Shown in pieces: positions 37,058-45,744 of a stretch of DNA of 64,000 nucleotides; the first letter of the stretch is position 1, and each line of letters starts with the position of its first letter. The position numbers were made by a program, and so were the translations under genes. Under the pieces are notes generated by a model that searched no databases, was not told the DNA's origin, and worked only from the letters and a program-made list of their open reading frames with translations. Source of the stretch: Colwellia hornerae (GTDB taxonomy: Bacteria > Pseudomonadota > Gammaproteobacteria > Enterobacterales > Alteromonadaceae); contig NZ_VOLR01000008.1 of assembly GCF_007954355.1 (NCBI RefSeq), positions 1 to 64,000 of the forward strand, in the 5' to 3' direction.

Positions 37058-37994
37058 GGTGACTTATTAACATCCTGATTGTTTTTTTTGCTTCTGAAAA
37101 AAAATTATTTTCTACTTTATAATCAATTACATTCAACAACTTTTCATTTGAAACTATCAGATTATTATATTCTGATAAGTCATTCCTATTTACTGAAATA
37201 ACTAGTTTATCCTTATAAATTGATGAGAAAGCATCATTAACAATATTAGCTAGAGTTAAAACATCAAAAGTGTTTCCTGAAGAAAGGTTAAATACCGTAG
37301 ACATACATTGATCGCTATAAATACTTTTATCTATAACTTTAACCACATCCCCCATCCAGATGAAGTCTCTTAATGCTTTTCCATTACTATTCAAAACAAT
37401 CGATTTATTCTCATATGCTTGTTGACATAAATCATTAAGCACTAAATACCACTTATCTGTATAAAAGTCCCTTGGGCAACCGTAGCTATTTGTCAATCGA
37501 AAAATAACATATTTCAAACCATGGATTTTTGCATTTTTTTCTATGTATTTTTCTGCAAAATAATGGGTCAATCCATAATCATTGTTTGGAGATATACTAC
37601 TTTTTTCAGTTACAACTCCCTCAGCTTGACCATAAACATGAAATGTACTTAAATACACCAACTTCCCTACGCCATATTTTTTTAATGCTATGCATAACAA
37701 CTCTGTACCTAATGAGTTTATTAATACCGCTTTCTTGGAGTAATCTTTTTGGAAGTGCTCATTATAACTAGCCGTATGAATACATGTGTCATAATAACAA
37801 TCAATTGCATTAGATAAAGTTTCGGAGCATGTTATATCCGCTTGAATATACCGATAATTTTCATGCTCAACTTTTACTTTTTCATTGCGGCCTAATACGC
37901 TGACTTGATGACCCCCATCCAAAAAATAAGATGTTAGCCACAACCCAATATTACCTAGTCCGCCGGTAATTAAAATATTCATATTCAATCCCAA
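37050..37994 (-). CDS. NAD-dependent sugar-nucleotide epimerase/reductase
   Basis: 314 residues, extended SDR. GGLGNIGLWLTSYF near residues 11-24 binds the cofactor. LSTFHVYGQ and the Tyr-x3-Lys pair in GLTHYFAEKYIEKN form the active site. Placed directly after rfbF, rfbG and a 3,5-epimerase-like cupin gene (10-base overlap), it is the likely 4-keto reductase that finishes a CDP-6-deoxyhexose. The stereochemistry cannot be predicted. Confidence 0.8.
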   Translation of the reverse strand: MGLNMNILITGGLGNIGLWLTSYFLDGGHQVSVLGRNEKVKVEHENYRYIQADITCSETLSNAIDCYYDTCIHTASYNEHFQKDYSKKAVLINSLGTELLCIALKKYGVGKLVYLSTFHVYGQAEGVVTEKSSISPNNDYGLTHYFAEKYIEKNAKIHGLKYVIFRLTNSYGCPRDFYTDKWYLVLNDLCQQAYENKSIVLNSNGKALRDFIWMGDVVKVIDKSIYSDQCMSTVFNLSSGNTFDVLTLANIVNDAFSSIYKDKLVISVNRNDLSEYNNLIVSNEKLLNVIDYKVENNFFSEAKKTIRMLISHHE

Positions 37995-38416
37995 GTATAA
38001 TCAAATTCATCTAAATCATAATTCACACTCTCTGTTGGATCATGTTCAATACTCGCAATATTCAAAAGCATATTAACTCCATCACCTACACCTTGAAAAG
38101 CCAGCCAGACTTTTGAGGGAATAGTCAACCGTACATAGTTCTCAGGAGAGATTACAACTTCTTGAAATATACCTTTAGATGCTGATAAATCTCTATCATC
38201 ATAAATAACAAACTTAATAGCCCCCGTAGGTACAATAAGGTTTAAAATCATTTCCGAATGCTTCTTCCATCCCTTAACATCATCCATATTGACAGTTGAA
38301 AAATATGCCTCACCGAAATGACTAAAACTTTCCTCCGAGTATTTCAATGCATGGAGTATGTCTCCTTTTTCATTGAAAATACGTTTTAGTGGAGTGACAA
38401 TTACACCATCAATCAT
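37985..38416 (-). CDS. dTDP-4-dehydrorhamnose 3,5-epimerase-related cupin protein
   Basis: 143 residues, shorter than RfbC (about 180). The stretch DDVKGWKKHSEMILNLIVPT followed by GAIKFVIYDDR and FQEVVISPENYVRLTIPSKV with WLAFQGVGDG is typical of the RfbC-like cupin group found beside CDP-glucose 4,6-dehydratase genes. The His of WKKH would match an active-site residue. It overlaps the rfbG stop by one base. It probably epimerises the CDP-4-keto-6-deoxyglucose intermediate. Confidence 0.82.
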   Translation of the reverse strand: MIDGVIVTPLKRIFNEKGDILHALKYSEESFSHFGEAYFSTVNMDDVKGWKKHSEMILNLIVPTGAIKFVIYDDRDLSASKGIFQEVVISPENYVRLTIPSKVWLAFQGVGDGVNMLLNIASIEHDPTESVNYDLDEFDYTWD

Positions 38417-39516
38417 TATTTACACCAGACCAGATCTTTTTCAACGGCTTTGTGTTCATATTCTCGAATTTGCTTACGCGTAAATTCCATCATATTGTTA
38501 TCTTTTTGATAAAACAAATAATACCACTCGCTTACAAACTTGATGCACTCTTTGTAATTTAAGTTCGCTTCCCATTTCAAATTAAATAAAGCTTTATCAC
38601 AATTTAATTTTAATAAGCCGGCCTCATGAAATGGGATATTGTCTGTAATACGATATGCTTCATTAATATCTTTAAACTGCCAATGCTCACTTAAATCAGA
38701 AAGTAAATCTTTCACTGTATGATTCTGCTCAGAACGCGGGCCAAAGTTGTATTGTTCACCATGATTACTCTCATTCTCTACCAGTCCTTGGCCTAAAGCT
38801 AAATAACCGCTAAGTGGCTCTAAAACGTGCTGCCAAGGTCTAGTAGCCTCAGGACAACGGATCTCTACACTGGTAGATTCACTCCATGCGCGCATACAAT
38901 CAGCTACAATTCTATCTGCCGCCCAATCGCCACCGCCAATGACATTACCAGCCCTACCAGTTGCAAGTTTTACATTACCATTTGAGCTAGCAAAAAAACT
39001 TTGTTGATAAGCATGAAATATAACTTCAGCTGCACCTTTAGAGCCACTATATATATCTCGTCCTCCAACAGCATCAGTTTCTTTGTAGCCCCATACCCAT
39101 TCAACATTTTCATAACACTTATCACTAGTTATGATGACTGCATTACACTTATGGTCTAATGTCCGAAGTATATCTAAAATGTTTGCCGTTCCCATAACAT
39201 TTGTCGAAATAGTATCAAGAGGATCACTATAAGAAAGAGAGACAATTGGCTGGGCTGCTAAATGGAATAGAAAGTCAGGTTTAAATTTATTAACAATGCC
39301 TTTGATTTTACCCAAGTCTCTGACATCAGCAAAGTGATGCTCAATTTTATTTTCTAGTTGAAGTTCTTCAAACATTGAAGGTTGTGTGGGTATATCTTTA
39401 GAAATACCACAAACTTCAGCACCAAGCTCTAATAACCATGTTGTAAGCCACGTACCTTTAAACCCTGTGTGCCCTGTGACTAAAACTCTTTTTCCTTTAT
39501 ATATATTTGAAAACAT
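38416..39516 (-). CDS. rfbG: CDP-glucose 4,6-dehydratase
   Basis: 366 residues, extended SDR. VLVTGHTGFKGTWLTTWLLE is the family's distinctive NAD-binding start (GHTGFKG). Catalytic Tyr-x3-Lys lies in DIYSGSKGAAEVIF, preceded by IITSDKCYEN. ATRPWQHVLEPLSGYLALGQ is a conserved substrate motif. It makes CDP-4-keto-6-deoxyglucose from the RfbF product, and lies one base after rfbF. Confidence 0.95.
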   Translation of the reverse strand: MFSNIYKGKRVLVTGHTGFKGTWLTTWLLELGAEVCGISKDIPTQPSMFEELQLENKIEHHFADVRDLGKIKGIVNKFKPDFLFHLAAQPIVSLSYSDPLDTISTNVMGTANILDILRTLDHKCNAVIITSDKCYENVEWVWGYKETDAVGGRDIYSGSKGAAEVIFHAYQQSFFASSNGNVKLATGRAGNVIGGGDWAADRIVADCMRAWSESTSVEIRCPEATRPWQHVLEPLSGYLALGQGLVENESNHGEQYNFGPRSEQNHTVKDLLSDLSEHWQFKDINEAYRITDNIPFHEAGLLKLNCDKALFNLKWEANLNYKECIKFVSEWYYLFYQKDNNMMEFTRKQIREYEHKAVEKDLVWCK

Positions 39517-39517
39517 A

Positions 39518-40291
39518 CTAATCCCAATTTTTCCATTTAGCGTTATCAGACTCTAACATCTCATTTAGTTTATGCTTGTCATTAAGCGAGTCCATACACT
39601 TCCAAAAACCATGGTGTTTGTATGACATTAACTCACCATCATTGGCTAAATGCTGCAGAGGTAATTGTTCGAAAACAGTAGAATCACCTTCTTTGATATA
39701 ATCAAAAACAGTGGGTTGGCAAACAAAAAAACCTCCATTAATCCATGAACCATCACCTTTAGGCTTCTCCAAGAAACTGGTTATTTTATCACCATCAATT
39801 TCAAGCGCGCCGAAGCGACCTTCGGGCTGTACTGAGGTCATAGTTATAGCTTTACCATGAGATTTATGAAAATCAACAAGTTCATTCACATTGACATCAG
39901 AAACACCATCGCCATAAGTAAGCATAAATGGTTCGTCGCCAACTATCTCTTGTGCTCGTTTTACACGCCCCCCTGTCATAGTGTGAAGACCAGTATCAAG
40001 TAAAGTAACAGTCCAAGGCTCAGATGTATTTTTATGAATTTTCATTTCATTTGTAGATAAGTCAATCGTTACATCACTTTGGTGTAAGAAATAATTCGCA
40101 AAGTATTCTTTTATAAAATATCCTTTATAGCCAAGTAAAATGACGAAGTCATTGTACCCATGTTGTGAATACATTTTCATAATATGCCAAAGAATTGGCT
40201 TGCCACCGATCTCAACCATAGGCTTAGGGCGTAACCCTGTTTCTTCGCTCAAGCGTGTACCAAAACCACCCGCTAATAGTAATACCTTCAT
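39518..40291 (-). CDS. rfbF: Glucose-1-phosphate cytidylyltransferase
   Basis: 257 residues, normal for RfbF. It makes CDP-glucose from CTP. VLLLAGGFGTRLSEETGLRP followed by KPMVEIGGKPILWHIMKMYS is the nucleotide-binding signature. MLTYGDGVSDVNVNELVDFH and WINGGFFVCQP are also family-specific. It is the first step of the CDP-6-deoxysugar module; the RfbH dehydrase needed for 3,6-dideoxy sugars is absent. Confidence 0.95.
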   Translation of the reverse strand: MKVLLLAGGFGTRLSEETGLRPKPMVEIGGKPILWHIMKMYSQHGYNDFVILLGYKGYFIKEYFANYFLHQSDVTIDLSTNEMKIHKNTSEPWTVTLLDTGLHTMTGGRVKRAQEIVGDEPFMLTYGDGVSDVNVNELVDFHKSHGKAITMTSVQPEGRFGALEIDGDKITSFLEKPKGDGSWINGGFFVCQPTVFDYIKEGDSTVFEQLPLQHLANDGELMSYKHHGFWKCMDSLNDKHKLNEMLESDNAKWKNWD

Positions 40292-40374
40292 AAAAATAAA
40301 TGCCTTTTAAAATTAAACTCATGTTTTAGTTGATAATAATTATTTTTAATCAACGTTCAAGGATGTCAGTCTCG

Positions 40375-41940
40375 CTATAAATCAAACATAGCAAGTATAT
40401 CCTCGTCAGTTGCGTCAATAAATAATAAACTTTTATACTTCTCAGAGAGCTGTGATACTATCTCTTCGTTACTAACCCTATATTCTAACAATTTTTTAGC
40501 TACATTCGTGACTTCTTCAGATGTTTCAGCAATATCCCAGATCTTACCTTTACCTAAGTTTAGTAAAGGGTTGGTTGTGATACCGTTAGGATCTCCTATT
40601 ACAATTACGGATTTCCCTATTACAACTGCTTCTGCAGCAGTACCAGATGCTGTTACGATAACAATATTAGCATCCTCTAATCGATCATATAAATCGCCTT
40701 CCACTATAATCCAATGGTTGCTAATATATGGCTTCAACGAAGCTAAATTTAATGTTGGATGTGCTTTTACATACACCTTTTTATTTTTATATCCAGAATC
40801 ACCTATGAGCTGTAATAACCTTTTAGACTCCCCCTCGAGATAAGAGAGTAGCAAAATGGGGAATAATTCAGATTTATTATTATTATTATTGGCTATACCG
40901 AACATTGGTTTATTTCTCAAAGAAGCCCCTAGTTTATGGGGTACTTTCGAATCATTAACCATAGCTGCCCTGCCATTAACTAAAATGAGATCAGGTGCGA
41001 TCCCTGAATCTACCTCACTATTCGGAATATCAATATTTACCCAATCACCAAATCGAAGAAAAAATTGACAACCAAATATTTTAATAGATTTATTCTTATC
41101 CCGTAAGCCTTTATATAAATTCTTTTGAATAGATTGATACTCACACCACGAAATTAATTTTGAATCTTTTACTTTTTCACCTACTCTACGACCTACTAGA
41201 TAACGAGCATAACTACCCCAAGTAATTTGGTCGATTGTTAATAATAATTCATCTTTAACTAATGCCACATCTTTATCTGATGTTTCAAGGTTTTTTGCTA
41301 ATCGTAAAACAACAAATGGATAGGTAAGAATAAACCAGGTGATTTTACAAATATCAGCTAAGTTTAACAACTCATATTCAGTAATATAATCAACATTGTT
41401 TTTTTTAAAAGCATTAAAAATAGAAATATATTTAAACGGATTTTTTTCTCCATAGAATATAGGTAAATATGAATATTCCTTACCGTGCTTTTCAAGGATT
41501 AAATCTAAATTTCTTAAATAAGCTCTATCTCTATAATCATTTCGCTTCAGGTTTGGTACAACAAAGTATGTGTCGATTAAAACTAAGCCCTCAGTATGTT
41601 TATTTAAGTTTGAGCTTTTATAGCCCGATAACGAGAAAAAAAATTTTTGGAGTAACCACACGAAAAATTTAGCAAAGCTTTTCATATAATAACTAAGTAA
41701 CTTAGCTAATAATAAAATATAGCTTTGATCAACTGAAGAGGTAAAACTATCTTCATAAAATCGACCCAATAATTTATTTATGTATGGATTGCGACTTAAA
41801 ACCCCATTAGAAAGTAAATATACTTGTCTATACGCAAAAACATTTATCTTGTTAATAGCATTTGAAAACCTATTTAAGGCACTTTTTAACTTTTCGGATG
41901 TATATATTTTTGATTCCTCTTCGCACACTATAGAATCCAC
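40375..41940 (-). CDS. GT-B-like protein, candidate transferase for a CMP-activated acid
   Basis: 521 residues. The N-terminal 250 residues are not recognised. The C-terminal part has KKVYVKAHPTLNLASLKPYI (His-Pro motif) and VIVTASGTAAEAVVIGKSVI (Ser/Thr motif), the pair found in bacterial sialyl-, polysialyl- and Kdo-transferases. An Asn run sits before SELFPILLL. It borders the Kdo-like module (41928-45692), with a 13-base overlap onto the SGNH-like gene. The proposed role as transferase of that acid is inference. It is not a close relative of the 14309 or 47247 proteins by eye, but the motif layout is shared. Confidence 0.6.
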   Translation of the reverse strand: MDSIVCEEESKIYTSEKLKSALNRFSNAINKINVFAYRQVYLLSNGVLSRNPYINKLLGRFYEDSFTSSVDQSYILLLAKLLSYYMKSFAKFFVWLLQKFFFSLSGYKSSNLNKHTEGLVLIDTYFVVPNLKRNDYRDRAYLRNLDLILEKHGKEYSYLPIFYGEKNPFKYISIFNAFKKNNVDYITEYELLNLADICKITWFILTYPFVVLRLAKNLETSDKDVALVKDELLLTIDQITWGSYARYLVGRRVGEKVKDSKLISWCEYQSIQKNLYKGLRDKNKSIKIFGCQFFLRFGDWVNIDIPNSEVDSGIAPDLILVNGRAAMVNDSKVPHKLGASLRNKPMFGIANNNNNKSELFPILLLSYLEGESKRLLQLIGDSGYKNKKVYVKAHPTLNLASLKPYISNHWIIVEGDLYDRLEDANIVIVTASGTAAEAVVIGKSVIVIGDPNGITTNPLLNLGKGKIWDIAETSEEVTNVAKKLLEYRVSNEEIVSQLSEKYKSLLFIDATDEDILAMFDL

Positions 41941-42680
41941 TTAATTACATCATCACTTAACTTTGTATGATCAGATTCAGTAAAGTGCACACCATCAAAT
42001 GTACATAATGATAGAGGTTCCATTTTTAAAATTTTTCCATTTGATAATAAATTTATTTTGTGGATAAACTCATTAGTTACTTTTAATTGTTTATAAAAAC
42101 AATCTGGTCTTTTACGCTTAAACATTAGTGAACTATCTATTATAGGTGTTGTAATAAAATAGCTTTCAATAAAGCTTAAATTTAGATGTTTAACCACTTC
42201 CATCAAATAGTCATCACTGTATTGCAAGTTATATAAATTTATCATCTCTTCTTCTGAATCTAAATACTGGGGAAAAATGTGCACTTCAAGATCTTCATTA
42301 AAGAACTCTTTAGTTTGCTCATTGATGTCCTTTATAAAAATATGTTTTTTAGGTGTACAATCAACAAAACCAAGGTTCGTCAGCAATTTATTAAAATGAA
42401 TATTATTTAAATTGAGGAAGTTAACTAATGTAGCAAAAACTGTAATGTTTTTTGGTCTTGAAACTGCTAAATAAGAGATTCCACGTAGGTCAAGACTTTT
42501 GCAAAGTTTATAAAGCCAAGTTTCTTCAACAGAACATTCTCGCTCTAAACCTCTACTATCCACAAAGACAAGCCACTCATATTTTCTAAGTAAACCTTTT
42601 GATGAAGAAAAGCATATGTTATTTTCAGATGTACTACTTTCTCCAACACCAAAATTCAATAATTTTGTAACGTCAAACAT
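41928..42680 (-). CDS. Unknown protein with weak SGNH-hydrolase-like features
   Basis: 250 residues, no membrane segments. VFVDSRGLERECSVEETWLY could be an Asp-Ser nucleophile block, and the late CTFDGVHFTESDH resembles the Asp-x2-His block of SGNH esterases, but the central Gly and Asn blocks are not evident. It is coupled at both ends (13- and 8-base overlaps) to the putative transferase and the HAD phosphatase, so it belongs to the Kdo-like sugar module. Acyl transfer or removal on the sugar is conceivable. I do not recognise the family. Confidence 0.55.
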   Translation of the reverse strand: MFDVTKLLNFGVGESSTSENNICFSSSKGLLRKYEWLVFVDSRGLERECSVEETWLYKLCKSLDLRGISYLAVSRPKNITVFATLVNFLNLNNIHFNKLLTNLGFVDCTPKKHIFIKDINEQTKEFFNEDLEVHIFPQYLDSEEEMINLYNLQYSDDYLMEVVKHLNLSFIESYFITTPIIDSSLMFKRKRPDCFYKQLKVTNEFIHKINLLSNGKILKMEPLSLCTFDGVHFTESDHTKLSDDVIKWIL

Positions 42681-43335
42681 TTAAGCACACCTGATTAAAG
42701 TCATTAAACACATCAAAACCTTGCTCTAAGCCACACAATGTTCCATCAATCCACTCAGAAACACCAGAAATATAGACAAAATCCAAACTATACTTGTTAG
42801 CTGCCTCCATATCACTACGGGCATCTCCAAAAAATATGCCTGGTGAAATAAGTTTTTCATCAACTTTTAATTGGGCTAAGTTATCAATTTTTGAAAGTGG
42901 GCTACCAAAAACACCATGAAAATAAATGGATAGATTTCGGCTTTTAAATACTTCTCTAATTTCTTGTTGATCACCTCCAGAAGCCACATAACAAGGTGTT
43001 TTCATGGAGTTTAGATACTCAAGAATATCTCTAACCCCTGGGATTTCAGAACATTCTAAAAGACCTTTTTTACTTAATGCTGCATATCGTGTCAATGCAG
43101 ACTCTAGTGCCTTACTATAATTCGTTTGTTTTTTTATATGTTTAAAAAAATATTCAAACTTTATATAACGAGAAATTCCACCGTGTTGCTGATGATATTC
43201 AACAAACTCTTTAACTAAAGCAGGATCTTCATCTGGAAGCGCTAACCCGAAGGCCTCCGATTTGATCTTATTTGAATCTAAAATCACACCATCACAATCA
43301 AATATAGCGACTGAATAAGAGCTAAGACATTTCAT
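42673..43335 (-). CDS. HAD-family phosphatase of the Kdo-like module
   Basis: 220 residues. Motif I is FDCDGVILDSNKIK (nucleophile Asp and acid Asp). A helical cap (about 25-95) follows, then YVASGGDQQEI (motif II Ser) and FFGDARSDMEAA (motif IV). This is the phosphoglycolate/beta-phosphoglucomutase-like subclass, not the capless KdsC type, although the neighbouring KdsB-like gene (14-base overlap) suggests a KdsC-like job: removing a phosphate from the aldol product before CMP activation. Confidence 0.82.
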   Translation of the reverse strand: MKCLSSYSVAIFDCDGVILDSNKIKSEAFGLALPDEDPALVKEFVEYHQQHGGISRYIKFEYFFKHIKKQTNYSKALESALTRYAALSKKGLLECSEIPGVRDILEYLNSMKTPCYVASGGDQQEIREVFKSRNLSIYFHGVFGSPLSKIDNLAQLKVDEKLISPGIFFGDARSDMEAANKYSLDFVYISGVSEWIDGTLCGLEQGFDVFNDFNQVCLNV

Positions 43336-44059
43336 TTAAGGCTGCCTCTACACGTAATACATCTTCAGGGATATCAACAGCTATAGAAGCAGATGAAACC
43401 TCAATCATACTTACTTCATAACCAAGCTCTAAAAAACGCAATATTTCTATATCTTCTATTTCCTCGAGAGATGTTTTCTTTTCAACTGAAGCAAAGTCTT
43501 TTAAGCTGTTTTTCGGAAGCGCATATATACACACTTGTTTATAGGCTGCTTTAAACTCAAAGGTCTTTGATGTTGGGATAGCTCCTCTACTCATATACAA
43601 TAATCGCCCATCTGGTCTGGTAACTACCTTGGGGATAGTTGAGCTTCTAAAGTCAGTCTCAGAATTAATCTTGCACATAGCATTAACTATATTATTGGGC
43701 TCACGTTTAGACATTTCAATGACATCAATTATATCTTGAGGATCAAGTAAAGGCTCATCTCCTTGAACATTGATATATGTAATAGCATCTATTTTTTTAG
43801 AAGCATCAAATAAACGATCTGTCCCTGTCATACAATCCTTCGATGTCATTATTATTTGGATACCAAGCTCTTTACAATGTTCAGCGATTCGCTCATCGTC
43901 CGTAGCAACAAAAATAATATCGCTTGTAACTGCAAGGCAGCAACGTTCCCATACTCTTTGAATCATACTCTTCCCCTTAATTTGAGCCAATGGCTTACCA
44001 GGAAATCTAGATGATTTATATCGAGCTGGGATGATAATTACATGATCATATTTTTTCAT
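43322..44059 (-). CDS. KdsB-like CMP-ulosonate cytidylyltransferase
   Basis: 245 residues. IIPARYKSSRFPGKPLAQIK and ITYINVQGDEPLLDPQDI are the KdsB signatures (the CTP loop and the metal-binding region). SIAVDIPEDVLRVEAAL is the usual C-terminal motif. Residue spacing matches Kdo cytidylyltransferases rather than NeuA. It sits inside a sugar cluster next to an unusual aldolase and a HAD phosphatase, so it is probably a second, specialised copy distinct from a housekeeping kdsB elsewhere; its substrate may not be Kdo itself. Confidence 0.87.
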   Translation of the reverse strand: MKKYDHVIIIPARYKSSRFPGKPLAQIKGKSMIQRVWERCCLAVTSDIIFVATDDERIAEHCKELGIQIIMTSKDCMTGTDRLFDASKKIDAITYINVQGDEPLLDPQDIIDVIEMSKREPNNIVNAMCKINSETDFRSSTIPKVVTRPDGRLLYMSRGAIPTSKTFEFKAAYKQVCIYALPKNSLKDFASVEKKTSLEEIEDIEILRFLELGYEVSMIEVSSASIAVDIPEDVLRVEAALNEMS

Positions 44060-44066
44060 TAACTAC

Positions 44067-45692
44067 CTACTTAGGTGCATAAATTGATTTTTGTGTGATT
44101 GGATACGTTGTTGGAGTCAATGCTGTTAACTCTGGTATTGATTGCGAAGTCATATACATATTTAGCATGTCAATCATATCCATCTGTCTATGATCACCTG
44201 ATGAATATCCATCTACTCCAACCATTGTAATGGCATTCGCGTTAGCAACCTTGGCTATTGCAAGTGCATAAGCCACTGTAATCTCATAAGGGACTTGGCA
44301 AAAATCATCTACTACATTGAATTGATCACTTACAACTTCAAAACCAAAATCAAGTACGTCATTCGATCTTAGTAATAAACTTCTTTCGTTAGACGAAAAT
44401 CTATGCAATGGCGCAATAATAGGTTTATTCAAATTTGAATATAACTTACCTTGTGATATAAATTTAGCGTTATGAGAGACACAGTAATAATCTATTAAAC
44501 TACTATCAATTTCTGTAACAATATTAAGTGATAAGACAACAGGCTTTCGGCTTGATATATACGCTTCAATCTCTTTTGCATATTTTCTTGTACTAGGACC
44601 ATTTGCTAAAACAAGTACCTCTTTATCAGCAAAGAGATCTACTAAGACATCTGTACCGGCTGCAATGCAATTTGTTCCCGAAAATGAAATAGCAGACTTT
44701 AAAACATCACCATTATACGATGTTGTCCCTTCCAACTTACTCAGATAGTCAATTGCCGCTACTATTTCATCATCACCGTATTCTCCACCTGTTAGTAAGT
44801 TTTGAATATATGTGGGGTGAATATCATTTTGAGCTCCCAAAAAATATGGCAGATTAGAACCCCAGCCACACTCTTTTTGCATTGGTGCAAAGTGCTTAAT
44901 AACGAGTTCATAAATTGTAGCTGGTTGATAAAGATCTGATTCTTTACTTAAAACAGCTAATAAACTTTCAGTTTGTGCATTACCCGCGCCTCTTCCCATT
45001 CCCGTAATTGTGACATCAAGCCATGTAGCTCCTGCTGTTCTAGCTGTCAGCGTATTATCTAACGCTTTACCCATGTTATTATGAGTATGAATACCAATAT
45101 CGCCCTGCCATACAGATTGAATAGCTTTAATAATCCGGCAAACTTCATCGTGTTCCATATTACCCAAAGAATCTGCAAAGTATAAAGCATCAATGCAATT
45201 CCAAGACTTTATGAACATAGCCTTTTCTGTGATTAAAGCACTAGATTTACCTCCTGCTTGCATCAAATTAAAGCCGACTAAGTAGCCTTTCTCTTTTAAT
45301 TTACAAGCTATGGCACCACACGCTTCAACCTCATGAAAGTGTGCAGCAATTCTCACTAAATTTAATTTACTGGCTGAAGCATTAACAAACAGCTCATCAA
45401 TTGCATCATCAACACTTTTTCCTGATTGTAAGATAGTTTTTGCATCTACCATTACACCGTATGATGGCCCTTCAGGAAGCCCAAGACGATTTAAATAGTC
45501 TTCCGTTGTATAATGAAATGCACCAAAAAAACCTAGCTTTGTAAAATTTCTTAGGCCGAGTTCAACAAAGTCAATTTGCGACTCAGCAACTGCATGTAGA
45601 TAAGATGAAACAACTTCTTCATCAAAATCCCAATTATTGTAATAGCCGCCATCGCGGAGCGTACAATCTAATATTTTGATTGATTTTTGCAT
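44067..45692 (-). CDS. HMGL/DmpG-type aldolase fused to a C-terminal Rossmann-like domain
   Basis: 541 residues from the Met at 45692, chosen for AAGGA seven bases upstream; an ATG 30 bases earlier lacks one. The N-terminal domain (about 1-300) is an HMG-CoA-lyase/4-hydroxy-2-oxovalerate-aldolase barrel. It has ILDCTLRDGGYYNN with Arg13-Asp14 for catalysis, and His202-x-His204 in IHTHNNMGKA for metal. The C-terminal part (about 320-541) holds EVLVLANGPSTRKYAKEIEA and VVLSLN, resembling GxGPS-type nucleotide-binding domains of the DUF115/MptE kind. It probably forms the carbon skeleton of an ulosonic acid from pyruvate and an aldehyde. That is inferred from the fold and from the KdsB-like neighbour. 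Confidence 0.78.
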   Translation of the reverse strand: MQKSIKILDCTLRDGGYYNNWDFDEEVVSSYLHAVAESQIDFVELGLRNFTKLGFFGAFHYTTEDYLNRLGLPEGPSYGVMVDAKTILQSGKSVDDAIDELFVNASASKLNLVRIAAHFHEVEACGAIACKLKEKGYLVGFNLMQAGGKSSALITEKAMFIKSWNCIDALYFADSLGNMEHDEVCRIIKAIQSVWQGDIGIHTHNNMGKALDNTLTARTAGATWLDVTITGMGRGAGNAQTESLLAVLSKESDLYQPATIYELVIKHFAPMQKECGWGSNLPYFLGAQNDIHPTYIQNLLTGGEYGDDEIVAAIDYLSKLEGTTSYNGDVLKSAISFSGTNCIAAGTDVLVDLFADKEVLVLANGPSTRKYAKEIEAYISSRKPVVLSLNIVTEIDSSLIDYYCVSHNAKFISQGKLYSNLNKPIIAPLHRFSSNERSLLLRSNDVLDFGFEVVSDQFNVVDDFCQVPYEITVAYALAIAKVANANAITMVGVDGYSSGDHRQMDMIDMLNMYMTSQSIPELTALTPTTYPITQKSIYAPK

Positions 45693-45744
45693 ATGAGTAT
45701 CCTTAAAATTTATAAAACGCAACTATGAGTTACTCTCAATGACA

